Of a stretch of 64,000 bases of DNA, positions 34,096 through 44,213 are shown piece by piece. The DNA comes from Mycobacterium sp. (GTDB lineage: Bacteria > Actinomycetota > Actinomycetes > Mycobacteriales > Mycobacteriaceae). The DNA lies in contig JAKFVT010000028.1 in assembly GCA_021732005.1 (NCBI GenBank), positions 1 through 64,000 on the forward strand. Reading direction: 5' to 3'. A model generated the notes under the pieces. The model saw only the letters and a program-made list of their open reading frames with translations. It did not search any database and was not told where the DNA came from. Position 1 is the first letter of the stretch. Each line of letters starts with the position of its first letter. The translations under genes were made by a program, and so were the position numbers.

Positions 34096-34302
34096 TCAGT
34101 TTGGTTCGTCGCCCTTGTCGGTGCGGTTGGAGTCGACGTAGTTCTTGGCGGCATCCTGCACCTTGTCGACGGTGCTGGAGTACTTGCCCTGCGTCTTCTG
34201 GTCGATGATGTCGCCGGCCTTGTCGATGGCCTGGCCCACCTTGTCGGCATTCTCACCCAAGACTTCCTTGGTCTTGCCGAGGGCTTTGTCGAGGAATCCC
34301 AT
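34096..34302 (-). CDS. Rv0909-like small protein (antitoxin)
   Basis: 68 residues, basic-acidic amphipathic helices: MGFLDKALGKTKEVLGENAD, KVGQAIDKAGDIIDQKTQGKY, then an acidic tail. The same architecture is seen in Rv0909 (59 residues), reported as antitoxin to Rv0910, and in the broad actinobacterial 'MGFLDKA' family. The gene lies three bases above the Rv0910-like gene and three bases below the ctpE stop, forming a ctpE-Rv0909-Rv0910 unit as in M. tuberculosis. Confidence 0.85.
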   Translation of the reverse strand: MGFLDKALGKTKEVLGENADKVGQAIDKAGDIIDQKTQGKYSSTVDKVQDAAKNYVDSNRTDKGDEPN

Positions 34303-34305
34303 CGG

Positions 34306-36708
34306 TCAATCTTGCACCGCGGGCTCACTCCGCCACAACATCCGCGGTTCGCCCAGCACCCGGCCCTGCACCCACCAGGCCACCTCGACCAGGCCGGCGG
34401 CCAGCAACCCCATCGCCAGACCGGTAGAGGTGACCTCCAGGTTGGAGGGATCGAGCATGAACGCCTTACGCGCTGCCGGTATGGCGAAGATCACCACATA
34501 GGCCAGTCCCGAGGCGGCCACCAAGGCCACCCGCCACCACTGGTAGGGCCGGGCGACCACCGCGAGCACCCAGACCGCCCCCATCAGCAGAGTGATCAGC
34601 GCGGCGGTCGAGGCCTGGGTTTGCTCGGTCACAGTCGCGTCGGTCTTGTGATTGGCGATCAGGTAGGACGTGTAGGTCATCACGCCGATCACCACCCCGG
34701 ACGGCAGCGCCGAGGTCATCACGCGCCGCACGAACCCGGTGTGAGCGCGTTCGTTGTTGGGCGCCAGCGACAGGATGAACGCCGGGATGCCGATGGTGAA
34801 CCACGCCGCGATCGTCACGTGGATCGGCTGGAACGGGTAGAGCAGCGAGGGCGTGCCGAACAACTTGTGGGACAGCCCGGCCAGCCCCACCAGCAGAGCC
34901 AGCAGCACCGAGTAGACGGTCTTGGTGAGGAACAGGTTGGAGACGCGCTCGATGTTGCCGATCACCCGCCTGCCCTCACCCACCACATAGGGCAGGGTGG
35001 CGAACTTGTTGTCCAGCAGCACAATCTGCGCCACCGCGCGCGACGCCGGGGAGCCCGAGCCCATCGCCACCCCGATGTCGGCATCCTTGAGCGCCAGCAC
35101 GTCGTTGACGCCGTCCCCGGTCATCGCGACGGTGTGGTCGCGCGACTGCAGGGCGTGCACCATGGCCCGTTTCTGGTCGGGCCGCACCCGGCCGAACGTG
35201 GTGTAGGTGGCCATCGTATCGGCCAACGCGTCGGCGTCCGTCGGCAGCCGGCGGGCGTCCAGGGTCTCGCCGTGCAGGCCCAGCGCCCCGGCCACCGCCC
35301 CGACCGACACCGCGTTGTCGCCCGAGATCACCTTGACCGAGACATTTTGCGAGGCAAAGTATTCGAGCGTGTCCCGAGCGTCGGGCCGGACCCGCTGCTC
35401 GAGCACCACCAGCGCCACCGGGGTGACGCTGCCCGGTGCATCCGGACTGTCCACGGACCGATCACTGGCGCCGAGCAGCAGCACGCGCATGCCGCGGGAA
35501 CCGATCTCCTCAGCCTGCGCTGCGGTCGGCGAGTCGGGGTCCAGCAGGACGTCGGGGGCACCGATCAGCCAGTTCCCCTGCTCGCCGTAAGACACCCCGC
35601 TCCATTTCGTGGCGGACTTGAACGGTGCTGCGGCCGTTGCGGTCCAGCCCGGCGGGTGCGGATACGCCTCGGCGATCGCCTGCATGCTGGCGTTGGGCTT
35701 GGGGTCGTCGGCGGCCAGTGACGCCAGTACGTCGGCCACCCGATGGTCGTCCTCGCTCACCGCGGTGACGTCGGCCAGTCGCATGCCGTTCTCGGTCAGG
35801 GTGCCGGTCTTGTCCGCGCAGACCACATCGACGCGGGCCAGCCCTTCGATGGCGGGCAGTTCCTGCACCAGACATTGCCTGCGGCCCAACCGGATCACCC
35901 CGACCGCGAACGCGATCGACGTCATCAGCACCAGGCCCTCGGGAACCATCGGCACCAGGGCACCGACCATGCGCAGCACCGACTCCCGCCAGCCCACGTC
36001 CGTCGTGAACAGCTGCGTGTAGATGACCAGCAGCCCGGTGGGCCACAGCAGGTAGGTGATGAACTGCAGGATCTTGTTGATGCCGCTGCGCAGTTCGGAT
36101 TTGACCAGGGTGAACTTGCTGGCCTCCTCGGCGAGCTTGGCGGCGTAGGCCTCCCGGCCCACCTTGGTGGCGCGATAGGCGCCGGTGCCGGCGACCACGA
36201 AGCTGCCCGACATGACGGTGTCAGCGGTGTGCTTGGCGATCGCGTCGGCCTCGCCGGTGAGCAGCGATTCGTCGACCTCGAGGTTGGCGGCCTCGAGCAG
36301 CTCACCGTCGACGACGATCTGGTCTCCGGGGCCGAGTTCGATGACGTCGTCGAGTACCACCTCGTTGGGCGGCAACGGTTTTGTCCCTGTCCGGCGGCGC
36401 ACGGTGGGTCTGGCCTGTCCGACGATGGCGAGGTTGTCCAACGTCTTCTTGGCGCGCAGTTCCTGGATGATGCCGATAGCGCTGTTGGCGACGATGAGCA
36501 GCCCGAACATTCCGTTGATCAGCGACCCGGTCAACAGCACGATCAGCAGCAGCACCCCGAGGATGGCGTTGATGCGGGTGAAAACGTTGGCCCGCACCAC
36601 CTCCGCGACGCTGCGTGAGGCGCGGGTGGGGACGTCGTTGGTCTTGCCGGCGGCTATCCGGGCGGCGACGTCGTCTGCGGACAGTCCTGCCGCGACAGCG
36701 GCGGTCAT
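34306..36708 (-). CDS. ctpE: P-type ATPase CtpE (calcium-type cation transporter)
   Basis: An 800-residue P-type ATPase. The actuator loop TGEA is at 151-154, the membrane ion-site motif VPEGL at 255-259, the phosphorylated aspartate D299 in DKTGT, and later [22 protein letters not shown]. About ten membrane segments. CtpE (Rv0908) has been implicated in Ca2+ uptake and envelope integrity in mycobacteria. Its start ATG 36708 overlaps the stop of the upstream serine hydrolase (ATGA, 36705-36708), so these genes form one operon. Confidence 0.93.
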   Translation of the reverse strand: MTAAVAAGLSADDVAARIAAGKTNDVPTRASRSVAEVVRANVFTRINAILGVLLLIVLLTGSLINGMFGLLIVANSAIGIIQELRAKKTLDNLAIVGQARPTVRRRTGTKPLPPNEVVLDDVIELGPGDQIVVDGELLEAANLEVDESLLTGEADAIAKHTADTVMSGSFVVAGTGAYRATKVGREAYAAKLAEEASKFTLVKSELRSGINKILQFITYLLWPTGLLVIYTQLFTTDVGWRESVLRMVGALVPMVPEGLVLMTSIAFAVGVIRLGRRQCLVQELPAIEGLARVDVVCADKTGTLTENGMRLADVTAVSEDDHRVADVLASLAADDPKPNASMQAIAEAYPHPPGWTATAAAPFKSATKWSGVSYGEQGNWLIGAPDVLLDPDSPTAAQAEEIGSRGMRVLLLGASDRSVDSPDAPGSVTPVALVVLEQRVRPDARDTLEYFASQNVSVKVISGDNAVSVGAVAGALGLHGETLDARRLPTDADALADTMATYTTFGRVRPDQKRAMVHALQSRDHTVAMTGDGVNDVLALKDADIGVAMGSGSPASRAVAQIVLLDNKFATLPYVVGEGRRVIGNIERVSNLFLTKTVYSVLLALLVGLAGLSHKLFGTPSLLYPFQPIHVTIAAWFTIGIPAFILSLAPNNERAHTGFVRRVMTSALPSGVVIGVMTYTSYLIANHKTDATVTEQTQASTAALITLLMGAVWVLAVVARPYQWWRVALVAASGLAYVVIFAIPAARKAFMLDPSNLEVTSTGLAMGLLAAGLVEVAWWVQGRVLGEPRMLWRSEPAVQD

Positions 36709-38291
36709 CGGGTGAAGGTCCCCATCTTGTCCTCGTCGTAGTACTCGAGTGTCAGCTTGTCGCCATCGAAGGTCGCGGTGGAAATGCTTCCGGGCGGGAA
36801 GTTCTCGGAGGGGAACGTGAACGTGAACACGTCGCCGTCCCAGTGGCTGAGTTCGAGGGTGTCCGGTCGCGGCCCCAACGACAGCGTGAGCTTGCCGTCC
36901 TTCTCGGCGACCACTGCCGCACCCCAGTAGTCGTTGCGATAGGTGCCGGCGTACCTGGCGGCCGGCTGGGCCGGGGCCGGGTCGGCCGGCGGCGTCTTGC
37001 CGGCGAGCGTGCCGAACGGCTTGTCCATGTTGGCGAACGCGTGCGCGTAGAGCGCGCGCCAGTCCTGGCGCACCTCGCCGAACTGAACCAGGTCGGCGAA
37101 TTCCGCGGTCAGCGTCTCCGGGATGCCCGTCGGGGTGGCATTGGTCAGTGCGACGATCGCGACATCCGCCGACGGGATGATCACAAAGTTGGTTGCGGCG
37201 CCGAGGTCGAAGGCCCCGGAATGGCTCAGCTGCACCCGGGCCGCGGACGTGGTGCCGACGTTGAACCCGTACCCGTAAAAGCCGGAGCGCATCGCAGGCT
37301 CCGTCGGCGGGTTGGACACGATCTGCGGGGATACCGCGGGCATTAGCGCGGCGGGGTCGACGATCTGCCTGCCGTTGTACTTTCCATCGGCCAGCATCAT
37401 CGTCAGCCAGTGGGTGAGGTCGTTCACCGAGGAACTCACCCCACCGGCGGGCGCTTCGGGATCCGCATCGCGCTTGTAGAGCGGCTTGTAGGCCCCGTCG
37501 ATGCGGATGTGCCCGACCGCCTTGTCCGTCCTGGCCTCGTAGTCGGCGAACCGGGAGCTGGTCGACGCCATGCCCAGCGGCCGGTACAGCACCTCGTCGC
37601 TGAGGTCCTCCCAGGACTTGCCTGCCGCCACCGCCACTGCCTCGGCGGCTGCGGTCAACCCGAAGTTCGTGTATGCGTAGGAGATTCGAAACGGGGCCAG
37701 CGGAAGCTGGCGTAGCCGTTCCAGGATGTAGCGCCGGTCGTAGCCGAGGTCTTCCAGCTGATCCCCGGCGTGGTCGGGCAATCCGGATCGGTGCGAATAC
37801 AGGTCACCGACGGTGACCATCCTGGTGGCGGCCGGGTCTGATAACGCGAACCACGGCAGCTTGTCGGTCACCGGGGTGTTCCAGCCGATGGCGTTCTGGC
37901 CGACCTGATGAGCGACGACGGTGGCGCCGATCGGCTTGGACACCGACGCCAGCTGGAACACCGTGTCCGGATCGACCTTGTTGGCCGGGTCGTCGGCGGA
38001 ACGGCTGCCGTCCTTGACGCCAAAGCCCTTGGCGTACACGGTCTTACCGCCGTGCACCACCGCAACCGCCATCCCGGGGATGCCCGCGGACTTCATCAGG
38101 TCGGTGGCGATCCCGTCGAGCTTGGCTACGGCGTTGTCAACGGCGTTGTCCGGCAGCGCCATGGCGGGCACCAGCGGCGGTGGCTGGTCGGATAGCGATG
38201 GGCGCGCCTCGGGCTTGGATGCGGTGCCGCTACACGCGGTGAGCGCGGCGACCAGGGCGACGATCGCGGCGCGTGCTGCCAGAGCGGTCAT
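36705..38291 (-). CDS. Beta-lactamase-related serine hydrolase lipoprotein (Rv0907-like)
   Basis: 528 residues from ATG 38291 (GTG 38300 is the alternative). The signal sequence ends in lipobox LTAC (C20), so it is anchored outside the membrane. The class C beta-lactamase/esterase fold has the SxxK motif in [11 protein letters not shown], the YxN motif in ISYAYTNFG and a later [10 protein letters not shown]-terminal domain of about 120 residues follows. Such proteins are esterases or D-Ala-D-Ala peptidase relatives; substrate unknown. The gene is coupled to ctpE. Confidence 0.87.
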   Translation of the reverse strand: MTALAARAAIVALVAALTACSGTASKPEARPSLSDQPPPLVPAMALPDNAVDNAVAKLDGIATDLMKSAGIPGMAVAVVHGGKTVYAKGFGVKDGSRSADDPANKVDPDTVFQLASVSKPIGATVVAHQVGQNAIGWNTPVTDKLPWFALSDPAATRMVTVGDLYSHRSGLPDHAGDQLEDLGYDRRYILERLRQLPLAPFRISYAYTNFGLTAAAEAVAVAAGKSWEDLSDEVLYRPLGMASTSSRFADYEARTDKAVGHIRIDGAYKPLYKRDADPEAPAGGVSSSVNDLTHWLTMMLADGKYNGRQIVDPAALMPAVSPQIVSNPPTEPAMRSGFYGYGFNVGTTSAARVQLSHSGAFDLGAATNFVIIPSADVAIVALTNATPTGIPETLTAEFADLVQFGEVRQDWRALYAHAFANMDKPFGTLAGKTPPADPAPAQPAARYAGTYRNDYWGAAVVAEKDGKLTLSLGPRPDTLELSHWDGDVFTFTFPSENFPPGSISTATFDGDKLTLEYYDEDKMGTFTR

Positions 38292-38309
38292 GGCTTGCAC
38301 CGTAGTGGC

Positions 38310-39416
38310 TCACAGTTGCCACCACTTGTCTATTGCTCCGGCCGCGCCCGCCACGACCCGGCCACCGGGCCTCGGCACCGCCGCCTGCACGCCGGCATCG
38401 TCGGCGGCCGCCAGCATCCGCTCGACCGGCTCGGCCCACGGATGGGGAGCCAGCCGGAACGTGCACCAATGGATCGGGACCAGCAGCCCGGCGTCGGTGA
38501 CATCGCGGTGGGCGCGCACCGCCTCCTCCGGGTTCATGTGGATGTCCGGCCAGGACTTGTTGTAGGCCCCGATCGGCATCAACGTCAGGTCGAAGGGGCC
38601 GTGCTCGGCGCCGATATCGGCGAAGCTGCGGGTGTACCCGGTGTCGCCGCCGAAGTAGGCGCGGTGCTGCGGGCCGATGATCGCCCACGACGCCCACAGC
38701 GTGGTGTTGCGGGACAAGAACCGGCCGGAGAAGTGCCGCGCGGGCGTGCACACCAAAGTGAGGTCCCCGATGCGGGCTTCGGCGTTCCAGTCGAGTTCGA
38801 TGATGCGCTCCTGCGGGACGCGCCACTGCCGCAGGTGCGCGCCGACACCGAGGGGCACGACGAAAGGCGCCCGCTGGGTGCGGACCAGCCCCAGCACGGT
38901 GTCCATGTCGAGATGGTCGTAGTGGTCGTGACTGATCACGACGGCATCCAGCGCGGGCAGCGCCTCCAGCGGGGCGGGCACCGGGTGCAGCCGCTGGGGC
39001 CCGACGGTGCGCGACGGGGAGCAGCGCTCACTCCACACCGGGTCGGTGAGCACCCGGTAGCCGTCGATCTCCAGCAGTGCCGTCGAGTGGCCCAGCCAGC
39101 TGACCGCCAGCGGTTCGGACTTGGTGGCTGCCGGCGTGACCAGCGGCACGGTCCCCGCGGGGCGGCTGGCCGAACGGCTGGAGAACATGTCGAAGAGGAC
39201 CAGGCGGCTTTCCTCGGAATCCAGCCGCAGCGCCGACGCCGGCTCCAGGTTGTGGAACACCCCGTCGCGGTAGTTGGGCGAGAAGTCGGCGACCGGACGG
39301 ATATCACCGGGCCCGGCCCCCAGCGATGCTGGTGTGTCGTTGAGGGCACGCAGCAGCCAACCGCCACCTGCCAGCGATGCGGTGCCGGCGGCCAGGCGCA
39401 GCGCGGACCTCAACAC
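38310..39416 (-). CDS. Metallo-beta-lactamase-fold hydrolase, NAPE-PLD/UlaG-like (Rv0906-like)
   Basis: 368 residues from GTG 39416, close to Rv0906 (372). The MBL signature SHDHYDHLD supplies the zinc ligands; VSWLGHSTALLEIDG, FGGDTGYT and PIHWCTFRLAPH are typical of N-acyl-phosphatidylethanolamine phospholipase D-like proteins. The N-terminus has a hydrophobic AAGTASLAGGGWLL segment that may anchor it. The GTG lies just after the echA6 stop (39418-39420), in the same operon direction. Confidence 0.88.
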   Translation of the reverse strand: MLRSALRLAAGTASLAGGGWLLRALNDTPASLGAGPGDIRPVADFSPNYRDGVFHNLEPASALRLDSEESRLVLFDMFSSRSASRPAGTVPLVTPAATKSEPLAVSWLGHSTALLEIDGYRVLTDPVWSERCSPSRTVGPQRLHPVPAPLEALPALDAVVISHDHYDHLDMDTVLGLVRTQRAPFVVPLGVGAHLRQWRVPQERIIELDWNAEARIGDLTLVCTPARHFSGRFLSRNTTLWASWAIIGPQHRAYFGGDTGYTRSFADIGAEHGPFDLTLMPIGAYNKSWPDIHMNPEEAVRAHRDVTDAGLLVPIHWCTFRLAPHPWAEPVERMLAAADDAGVQAAVPRPGGRVVAGAAGAIDKWWQL

Positions 39417-39417
39417 A

Positions 39418-40149
39418 TCAGGCCCCCTTGAACTTGGCGGCGCGCTTCTCGATGCGTGCCACCTGGGCCTCGATGACGTCCTGGCTGCCCCACGCCCTGT
39501 CGAACAGTTCCTTGTGAGCGGGCCCCTGCTCCTCGTACGCGCCGTCGTCGTTGAGCACCCGCTTCGACGCCTGCAGCGATAGCGGCGCCAACCCGGCGAT
39601 CTCCTGCGCCCAGGCCTGGGCGTCGGCCAGATCACCGAGGCGGTTGGCCATCCCGGTCATCAGCGCGGTGTCGGCGTCCAGCTTCTCCGCGCCCAGCAGC
39701 ATGCCGCGGGCCCGGCCGTAGCCGGCGAGCGAGGACAGCCGCCGCACACTCCAGTTGTCGAGCGCCAGACCGTATTTAGCGATCGGGAACTGGAAGTAGG
39801 CGCCGGGAGCCACCACTCGCAGGTCGCAGATCATGGCCAGCTGCACACCCGCGCCGATGGCCGGGCCGTTGATCGCCGCGATCACCGGCATCGGCGCGGC
39901 GTCGATAGCCTTGTTCAACGCGATGGCCTTGTCCGGGAAATCGGCGGCGAACACGTCTCCGGACAAATCTGCGCCGGCGCAGAACACGGTGCCCTGGCCG
40001 GTCAGCACGATCACGCGAACATCCTCGGCGGCGGCCTTCTCGACCGTTTCCCGCAGCGTGTCGACGAGTTCGGAGTTGAGTGCGTTGCGTCGTTCCGGAC
40101 GCTGCAACTCGATGGTGGTCACATCCCCCACGCGGTTGATACCGATCAT
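39418..40149 (-). CDS. echA6: Enoyl-CoA hydratase-like protein EchA6
   Basis: 243 residues, identical in length to M. tuberculosis EchA6 (Rv0905). The crotonase fold shows [10 protein letters not shown] and the oxyanion-hole [15 protein letters not shown]; the two glutamates needed for hydration are not obvious. EchA6 of M. tuberculosis is described as non-catalytic, shuttling fatty acyl-CoA for mycolate synthesis and a target of tetrahydropyrazolopyrimidines. ATG 40149 is divergent from accD3 with a 33-base gap. Confidence 0.92.
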   Translation of the reverse strand: MIGINRVGDVTTIELQRPERRNALNSELVDTLRETVEKAAAEDVRVIVLTGQGTVFCAGADLSGDVFAADFPDKAIALNKAIDAAPMPVIAAINGPAIGAGVQLAMICDLRVVAPGAYFQFPIAKYGLALDNWSVRRLSSLAGYGRARGMLLGAEKLDADTALMTGMANRLGDLADAQAWAQEIAGLAPLSLQASKRVLNDDGAYEEQGPAHKELFDRAWGSQDVIEAQVARIEKRAAKFKGA

Positions 40150-40182
40150 GGTTCGAGGGTACTGGCCGGATAATGTCGTCGC

Positions 40183-41655
40183 GTGAGCCGGATCGGGGCT
40201 GCCGAACTACGTGACGCCGCGCTGGACCCTGGTTCCTTCCGGAGCTGGGACAGTGCGCCGCTGGATGTCGGCGCCGACGACGCCTACGCCGGTGAGCTCG
40301 AACAGGCCCGCGCCAAGACCGGCTTCGACGAGGCGGTGCTGACCGGCGAAGGCACGGTCTACGGCCGCCGGGTCGCCGTGGTGGCCTGCGAATTCGACTT
40401 CCTCGCCGGGTCCATCGGGGTGGCCGCGGCCGAACGCGTCACCGCGGCGATCGAACGTGCGACCGCCGAGAAGCTGCCGTTGCTCGCGTCGCCGAGTTCG
40501 GGTGGTACCCGCATGCAGGAGGGCACCGTCGCGTTCCTCCAGATGGTGAAGATCGCCGCGGCCGTCACCCAGCACAAGCGGGCGCACCTGCCGTATCTGG
40601 TGTACCTGCGGCATCCGACGACCGGCGGAGTGTTCGCGTCGTGGGGTTCATTGGGCCACATCACCGCCGCGCAGCCCGGTGCGCTGATCGGGTTCCTCGG
40701 GCCTCGGGTGTACGAGCAGCTCTACGGCGAACCGTTCCCACCGGGCGTGCAGACCGCGGAAAACCTGTTGCGGCACGGTGTAATTGACGCGGTCGTCGGC
40801 ATCGAGGCACTGCGCGCGATGTTGAACCGCGCGCTGAGGGTCATCACCGATGCCCCGGGCTCCCCGCCGGCGGCGCTGCCCGACGAGCCGATCCCGGACG
40901 TCCCGGCCTGGGAGTCGGTGATCGCGTCCCGCCGCCCGGACCGGCCCGGGGTGAGCTGGTTGCTGCGTGAGGGCGCCACCGGGCCGGTTCTGCTGTCCGG
41001 CACGCACGGCGATGCGGCCACCACGGCGCTGGCGCTGGCCCGGTTCGGCGACCAGCCGGCTGTCGTCGTCGGTCAGCAACGCGTTGTCGGCGGCGTGGTC
41101 GGTCCCGCCGCACTCGCCGAGGCCCGCCGCGGCATGGCCCTGGCCGCTGGGCTACGGCTGCCGCTGGTGCTGGTGATCGACACCGCCGGGCCTGCGCTGT
41201 CGGCGGAGGCCGAACAGGACGGCCTGGCCGGTGAGATCGCCCGCTGCCTGTCGGATCTGGTGATGCTGGACACCCCGACGGTGTCGGTGCTGCTCGGCCA
41301 GGGCAGCGGCGGCCCCGCGCTGGCGATGGTTCCGGCCGACCGGGTGCTGGCCGCCCAGCACGGCTGGCTGGCGCCGCTGCCGCCGGAAGGCGCCAGCGCG
41401 ATCGTCTTCCGCGACACCGACCACGCCCCGGAACTTGCTGCGGCACAAGGTATCCGGTCACTCGATTTACTGCACAACGGTATCGTCGACGCGATCGTGC
41501 CCGAGCATCCCGACGCCGCCGACGAGCCCGTGGAGTTCGCACGCCGGTTGTCGGTGGCGATCGCGCGCGAGATCCATGATCTGCGCGAGACCCCCGCGGA
41601 GCAGCGCTACGCCGCCCGGCTGGCGCGTTACCGGCGAATCGGCCTGCCCCACTAA
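40183..41655 (+). CDS. accD3: Acyl-CoA carboxylase carboxyltransferase subunit (AccD3-like)
   Basis: 490 residues from GTG 40183. The N- and C-terminal crotonase-like halves show [46 protein letters not shown] and [23 protein letters not shown] (read in parts). It resembles the paired AccD/AccA organisation in one chain. Rv0904c (AccD3, 495 residues) has the same position. The biotin carboxylase partner lies elsewhere. Specific acyl-CoA substrate not established. Confidence 0.92.
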   Translation: MSRIGAAELRDAALDPGSFRSWDSAPLDVGADDAYAGELEQARAKTGFDEAVLTGEGTVYGRRVAVVACEFDFLAGSIGVAAAERVTAAIERATAEKLPLLASPSSGGTRMQEGTVAFLQMVKIAAAVTQHKRAHLPYLVYLRHPTTGGVFASWGSLGHITAAQPGALIGFLGPRVYEQLYGEPFPPGVQTAENLLRHGVIDAVVGIEALRAMLNRALRVITDAPGSPPAALPDEPIPDVPAWESVIASRRPDRPGVSWLLREGATGPVLLSGTHGDAATTALALARFGDQPAVVVGQQRVVGGVVGPAALAEARRGMALAAGLRLPLVLVIDTAGPALSAEAEQDGLAGEIARCLSDLVMLDTPTVSVLLGQGSGGPALAMVPADRVLAAQHGWLAPLPPEGASAIVFRDTDHAPELAAAQGIRSLDLLHNGIVDAIVPEHPDAADEPVEFARRLSVAIAREIHDLRETPAEQRYAARLARYRRIGLPH

Positions 41656-41671
41656 GGGTTCGACGCGGACG

Positions 41672-42268
41672 TCACAGCGACGGCGGCCGCAGCAGGGTCA
41701 CCACGGCCTCGGTGATCGCCTCGAGGTCCTTCTTGGCGGCGGGGTTGTTCGTCGAGGTGCTGTTGAGCGCCCCCACCAGCAGGTCTCGCAGGGTTCTGAG
41801 GTTGACATCCGTCCGCACCACACCGGCTTGCTGCCCGCGTTCCAGCACGCCCTGCCAGACTCGCGCGAACCGGCGCTCATGGATCAGGTGCGCGGAGCGC
41901 AGGTGCGGCGGGAGCGTGTCGACCATCCGCACCACGGCGGCAGCACGGTCGTCGCTGGCGTGCAGGGCATCCAGGTGTCCACGGATCGCAGCCCTGAGCC
42001 GATCGAGTTCCGATGCGCCCTCCGGCACCGCGGCGATTGCCGCCTCCAAAGCGGCGCGCGCCGACTCCACACCATCGACCAAGGTCGCGGCGACGAGGTC
42101 GTCCTTTGTCCGGAAGTGGAAATAGATACTCCCCACCTGCAGTTCAGCCGCGCCGGCGATCCGGCGCAGACTCGCCCCGCCGTACCCGTGCTGGGCGAAA
42201 ACCCCGGCCGACGCGTCCAGAATGCGGCGCCGGGTCCGGGCGGCCTTGCCGTCGACTTCCTCCACCAC
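41672..42268 (-). CDS. TetR-family regulator
   Basis: 198 residues from GTG 42268. The HTH is at about 10-60 (RILDASAGVFAQHGYGGASL, RRIAGAAELQVGSIYFHF) and the C-terminal ligand domain belongs to the TetR_C type used for acyl-CoA or fatty-acid effectors. Two strong operators stand in the 70-base gap to the divergent acyl-CoA dehydrogenase, the first eight bases from this start. It therefore probably represses itself and the dehydrogenase until an acyl-CoA or hydrophobic inducer binds. Confidence 0.9.
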   Translation of the reverse strand: MVEEVDGKAARTRRRILDASAGVFAQHGYGGASLRRIAGAAELQVGSIYFHFRTKDDLVAATLVDGVESARAALEAAIAAVPEGASELDRLRAAIRGHLDALHASDDRAAAVVRMVDTLPPHLRSAHLIHERRFARVWQGVLERGQQAGVVRTDVNLRTLRDLLVGALNSTSTNNPAAKKDLEAITEAVVTLLRPPSL

Positions 42269-42275
42269 ACCACCC

Positions 42276-42305
42276 TATCGAATCGGACGATCGTCCGATT
42301 CGATA
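42276..42305. promoter_or_regulatory. Perfect 30-base palindromic operator (TetR)
   Basis: Bases 42276-42305 form a perfect inverted repeat with no spacer, containing TCGGACGATCGTCCGA in the centre and TATCGAA/TTCGATA at the ends. It lies between the TetR gene and the acyl-CoA dehydrogenase, overlapping the TATATT -10-like hexamer at 42304-42309. Confidence 0.85.
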
Positions 42306-42306
42306 T

Positions 42307-42326
42307 ATTCGGACAATCGTCCGAAT
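42307..42326. promoter_or_regulatory. Second TetR operator
   Basis: ATTCGGAC (42307-42314), spacer AATC, and GTCCGAAT (42319-42326) form a 20-base inverted repeat sharing the CGGAC-n4-GTCCG core of the neighbouring 30-base palindrome. It sits directly downstream of the TATATT hexamer and 12 bases before the dehydrogenase ATG, so a bound repressor would block initiation. Confidence 0.82.
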
Positions 42327-42338
42327 CGAGGGAGACCC

Positions 42339-43568
42339 ATGACCGCCGCCATCCGCCGTACGCAGGACGACATGTCTCATGACGTCTTCCTCCCGCAGGA
42401 AACAGTGGACTTGCGGGCGCGAGCGCGCGCGTCAGTCGCACGCCACCTCGCACCAGTGGCGCGCGAGATCGGATCACGAGAGGAGTCGGCCGACAGCTTT
42501 CCCTGGCAGGCGTTCCGCGGACTGGCGTCGGACGGGTTGTTCGGCGTGCCATTCGGCCCCGAACACGGCGCGGGACTCCACTACCCGATGCTGGGCACCT
42601 GCACGGTCGCCGAGGAGATCGCCTACGAATCGTCCTCGATGGCCGGGGTTTACGACGGCCAGTGCATCCTGGTGCCTGCCACCCTCGGCCACGCAAACAG
42701 CCGACTCCGCGACGCGCTGGTGCCCGACCTCGTCTCCGGCCGACACGCCTTCGCATTCGCCACGACCGAACCGGAGACGAGCTCGGATCTGACCGCCGAG
42801 CGGCTCGGCACGTTCGCAGAAGAGGACAACGACGAGTTCATCGTCTCCGGCCGGAAACGCTGGATCACCAACAGTGTTGTGGCCAATTGGGTTTCGATAC
42901 TGGTGCGAGCCGGGCGAAGCGGCAGCCGGGCACACATGTTGTTGATCGACCTGAGCAGCCCGGGAGTCCGGATCGGCAGCCCCGATCTGAAGATGGGCCA
43001 TCGCGGGCAGATCACTGCCGACATCATCCTCGATGAGGTACGCGTGCCGCGCGAGAACCTGCTCGGCGAGCCCGGCCGGGGAATGGCCGTGGCGTTGTCC
43101 GCGCTCGTTCGCGGCCGGATCGGGATCGGCGCGGCCGGTGTCGGTGTGGCCCAAGCCGCCCTCGACCTCGCGGTGCACCGGCTGCGGACCCGTCACGTCT
43201 TCGGCAAGCCACTGGGAGCCATGCAGCACTGGCAATTCCAGATGGCACAACGCGCCACCGAACTGGAATGCGCTCGCAGCCTGTATCAGAAAGCCGCGAT
43301 GTTGCTCGACACCGGCGACGCCACCGCCGAGCCCGAGGCCGCGATGGCCAAGGCCTACGGCACCCGGCTGGCCAACGACCTTGTGCGCGAGGCGATTCAG
43401 ATCCACGGTGCACTCGGGTTCGCCCGCCAGGTCGGCGAGACCGGCGAATCCGTGCGATTGGAAGAGATGTACCGCGATGCCAAGATCCTCGAGATCTTCG
43501 AAGGCGCAAACGAACTTCAACAGTGGATCGTGGCCCGCCGGCTGATAGGACGCGAGATCACCGGTTAG
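42339..43568 (+). CDS. Acyl-CoA dehydrogenase
   Basis: 409 residues from ATG 42339 with GGGAG at 42330-42334. The three-domain flavoenzyme shows AFATTEPETSSD (FAD/substrate loop), RKRWITNSVVANW, GRIGIGAAGVGVAQAAL and the likely catalytic base in IFEGANELQQW near residue 395. GALGFARQ is the QIHGALG-type FAD motif. It oxidises an acyl-CoA at the alpha-beta bond; chain length cannot be told. A divergent TetR with two operators controls it. No acyl-CoA ligase or hydratase adjoins. Confidence 0.93.
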   Translation: MTAAIRRTQDDMSHDVFLPQETVDLRARARASVARHLAPVAREIGSREESADSFPWQAFRGLASDGLFGVPFGPEHGAGLHYPMLGTCTVAEEIAYESSSMAGVYDGQCILVPATLGHANSRLRDALVPDLVSGRHAFAFATTEPETSSDLTAERLGTFAEEDNDEFIVSGRKRWITNSVVANWVSILVRAGRSGSRAHMLLIDLSSPGVRIGSPDLKMGHRGQITADIILDEVRVPRENLLGEPGRGMAVALSALVRGRIGIGAAGVGVAQAALDLAVHRLRTRHVFGKPLGAMQHWQFQMAQRATELECARSLYQKAAMLLDTGDATAEPEAAMAKAYGTRLANDLVREAIQIHGALGFARQVGETGESVRLEEMYRDAKILEIFEGANELQQWIVARRLIGREITG

Positions 43569-44158
43569 CTGTCGCGCCGGAACAATTCCGCGGGCCTGCC
43601 GCCGGTGCGGGTGACCAGATGGCCGGTCGGGCGCAGCAGGGGTTTCATCAGGCGCCGAAACCCGTCGCGCTGAAGAGGTCGGCCGGCCACTGCCTGGTGC
43701 ACCCGATGCAGCTCACCGAGTGTGAACTGACGACCGAGCAGGTGGTCGGGGTCCGGCCGCTCGGCGTAGCGGTCCCGGACTTCCTGTGCCGCGCGGGCGA
43801 TGATCTCGGCGTGCCCGTACCCCAGCCGGCCGGGGCGGGCCACCGGGACCAGCCGGGTGTCGCGCGGCCTGCGGGAGTCGAGCCGGCGGATCGGCACGAC
43901 TTCGACATGGGCCACCGACAGCACCCAGCCCCGGCTGTCGCGGGACGGATCGTCGTACACCCGCAGCTGGCGCGGCCGCAGCCCGCGCACGTCAGCCTTG
44001 GACCGCAGCGACCGTTCGACCGCGTCGGCCAGCCGCTCGCCGGGATGCAGGAAGGTGCCGGGCAACGCCCAGCCCGGTCCATCGGTGCGGCGCACCTGCA
44101 GAACCGACAACTCCGGGTCGGCCGGATCGAGCGTCAGTAGCGCGGTGTCGACCGCCAC
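43565..44158 (-). CDS. NUDIX-like transcriptional regulator (NrtR type)
   Basis: 197 residues from GTG 44158. The N-terminal NUDIX-fold domain keeps GWALPGTFLHPGE, but the box lacks the usual REUxEE glutamates (ERSLRSKADV instead), so hydrolysis is unlikely. The C-terminal winged-helix half has FTLGELHRVHQAV and GHLVTRTGGRPAELFRR. NrtR proteins sense ADP-ribose and control NAD metabolism. The typical YPxPxVAVD start lies upstream of this GTG, where no ATG/GTG/TTG is in frame until 44308, so the true start is unclear. It follows the phosphoribosyltransferase, perhaps in its operon. Confidence 0.78.
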   Translation of the reverse strand: MAVDTALLTLDPADPELSVLQVRRTDGPGWALPGTFLHPGERLADAVERSLRSKADVRGLRPRQLRVYDDPSRDSRGWVLSVAHVEVVPIRRLDSRRPRDTRLVPVARPGRLGYGHAEIIARAAQEVRDRYAERPDPDHLLGRQFTLGELHRVHQAVAGRPLQRDGFRRLMKPLLRPTGHLVTRTGGRPAELFRRDS

Positions 44159-44213
44159 ATGCGGGCACGGATAGTCGCTGAGTGGGTGTTGGGTTGAGTC
44201 GCTGATTAACTCA

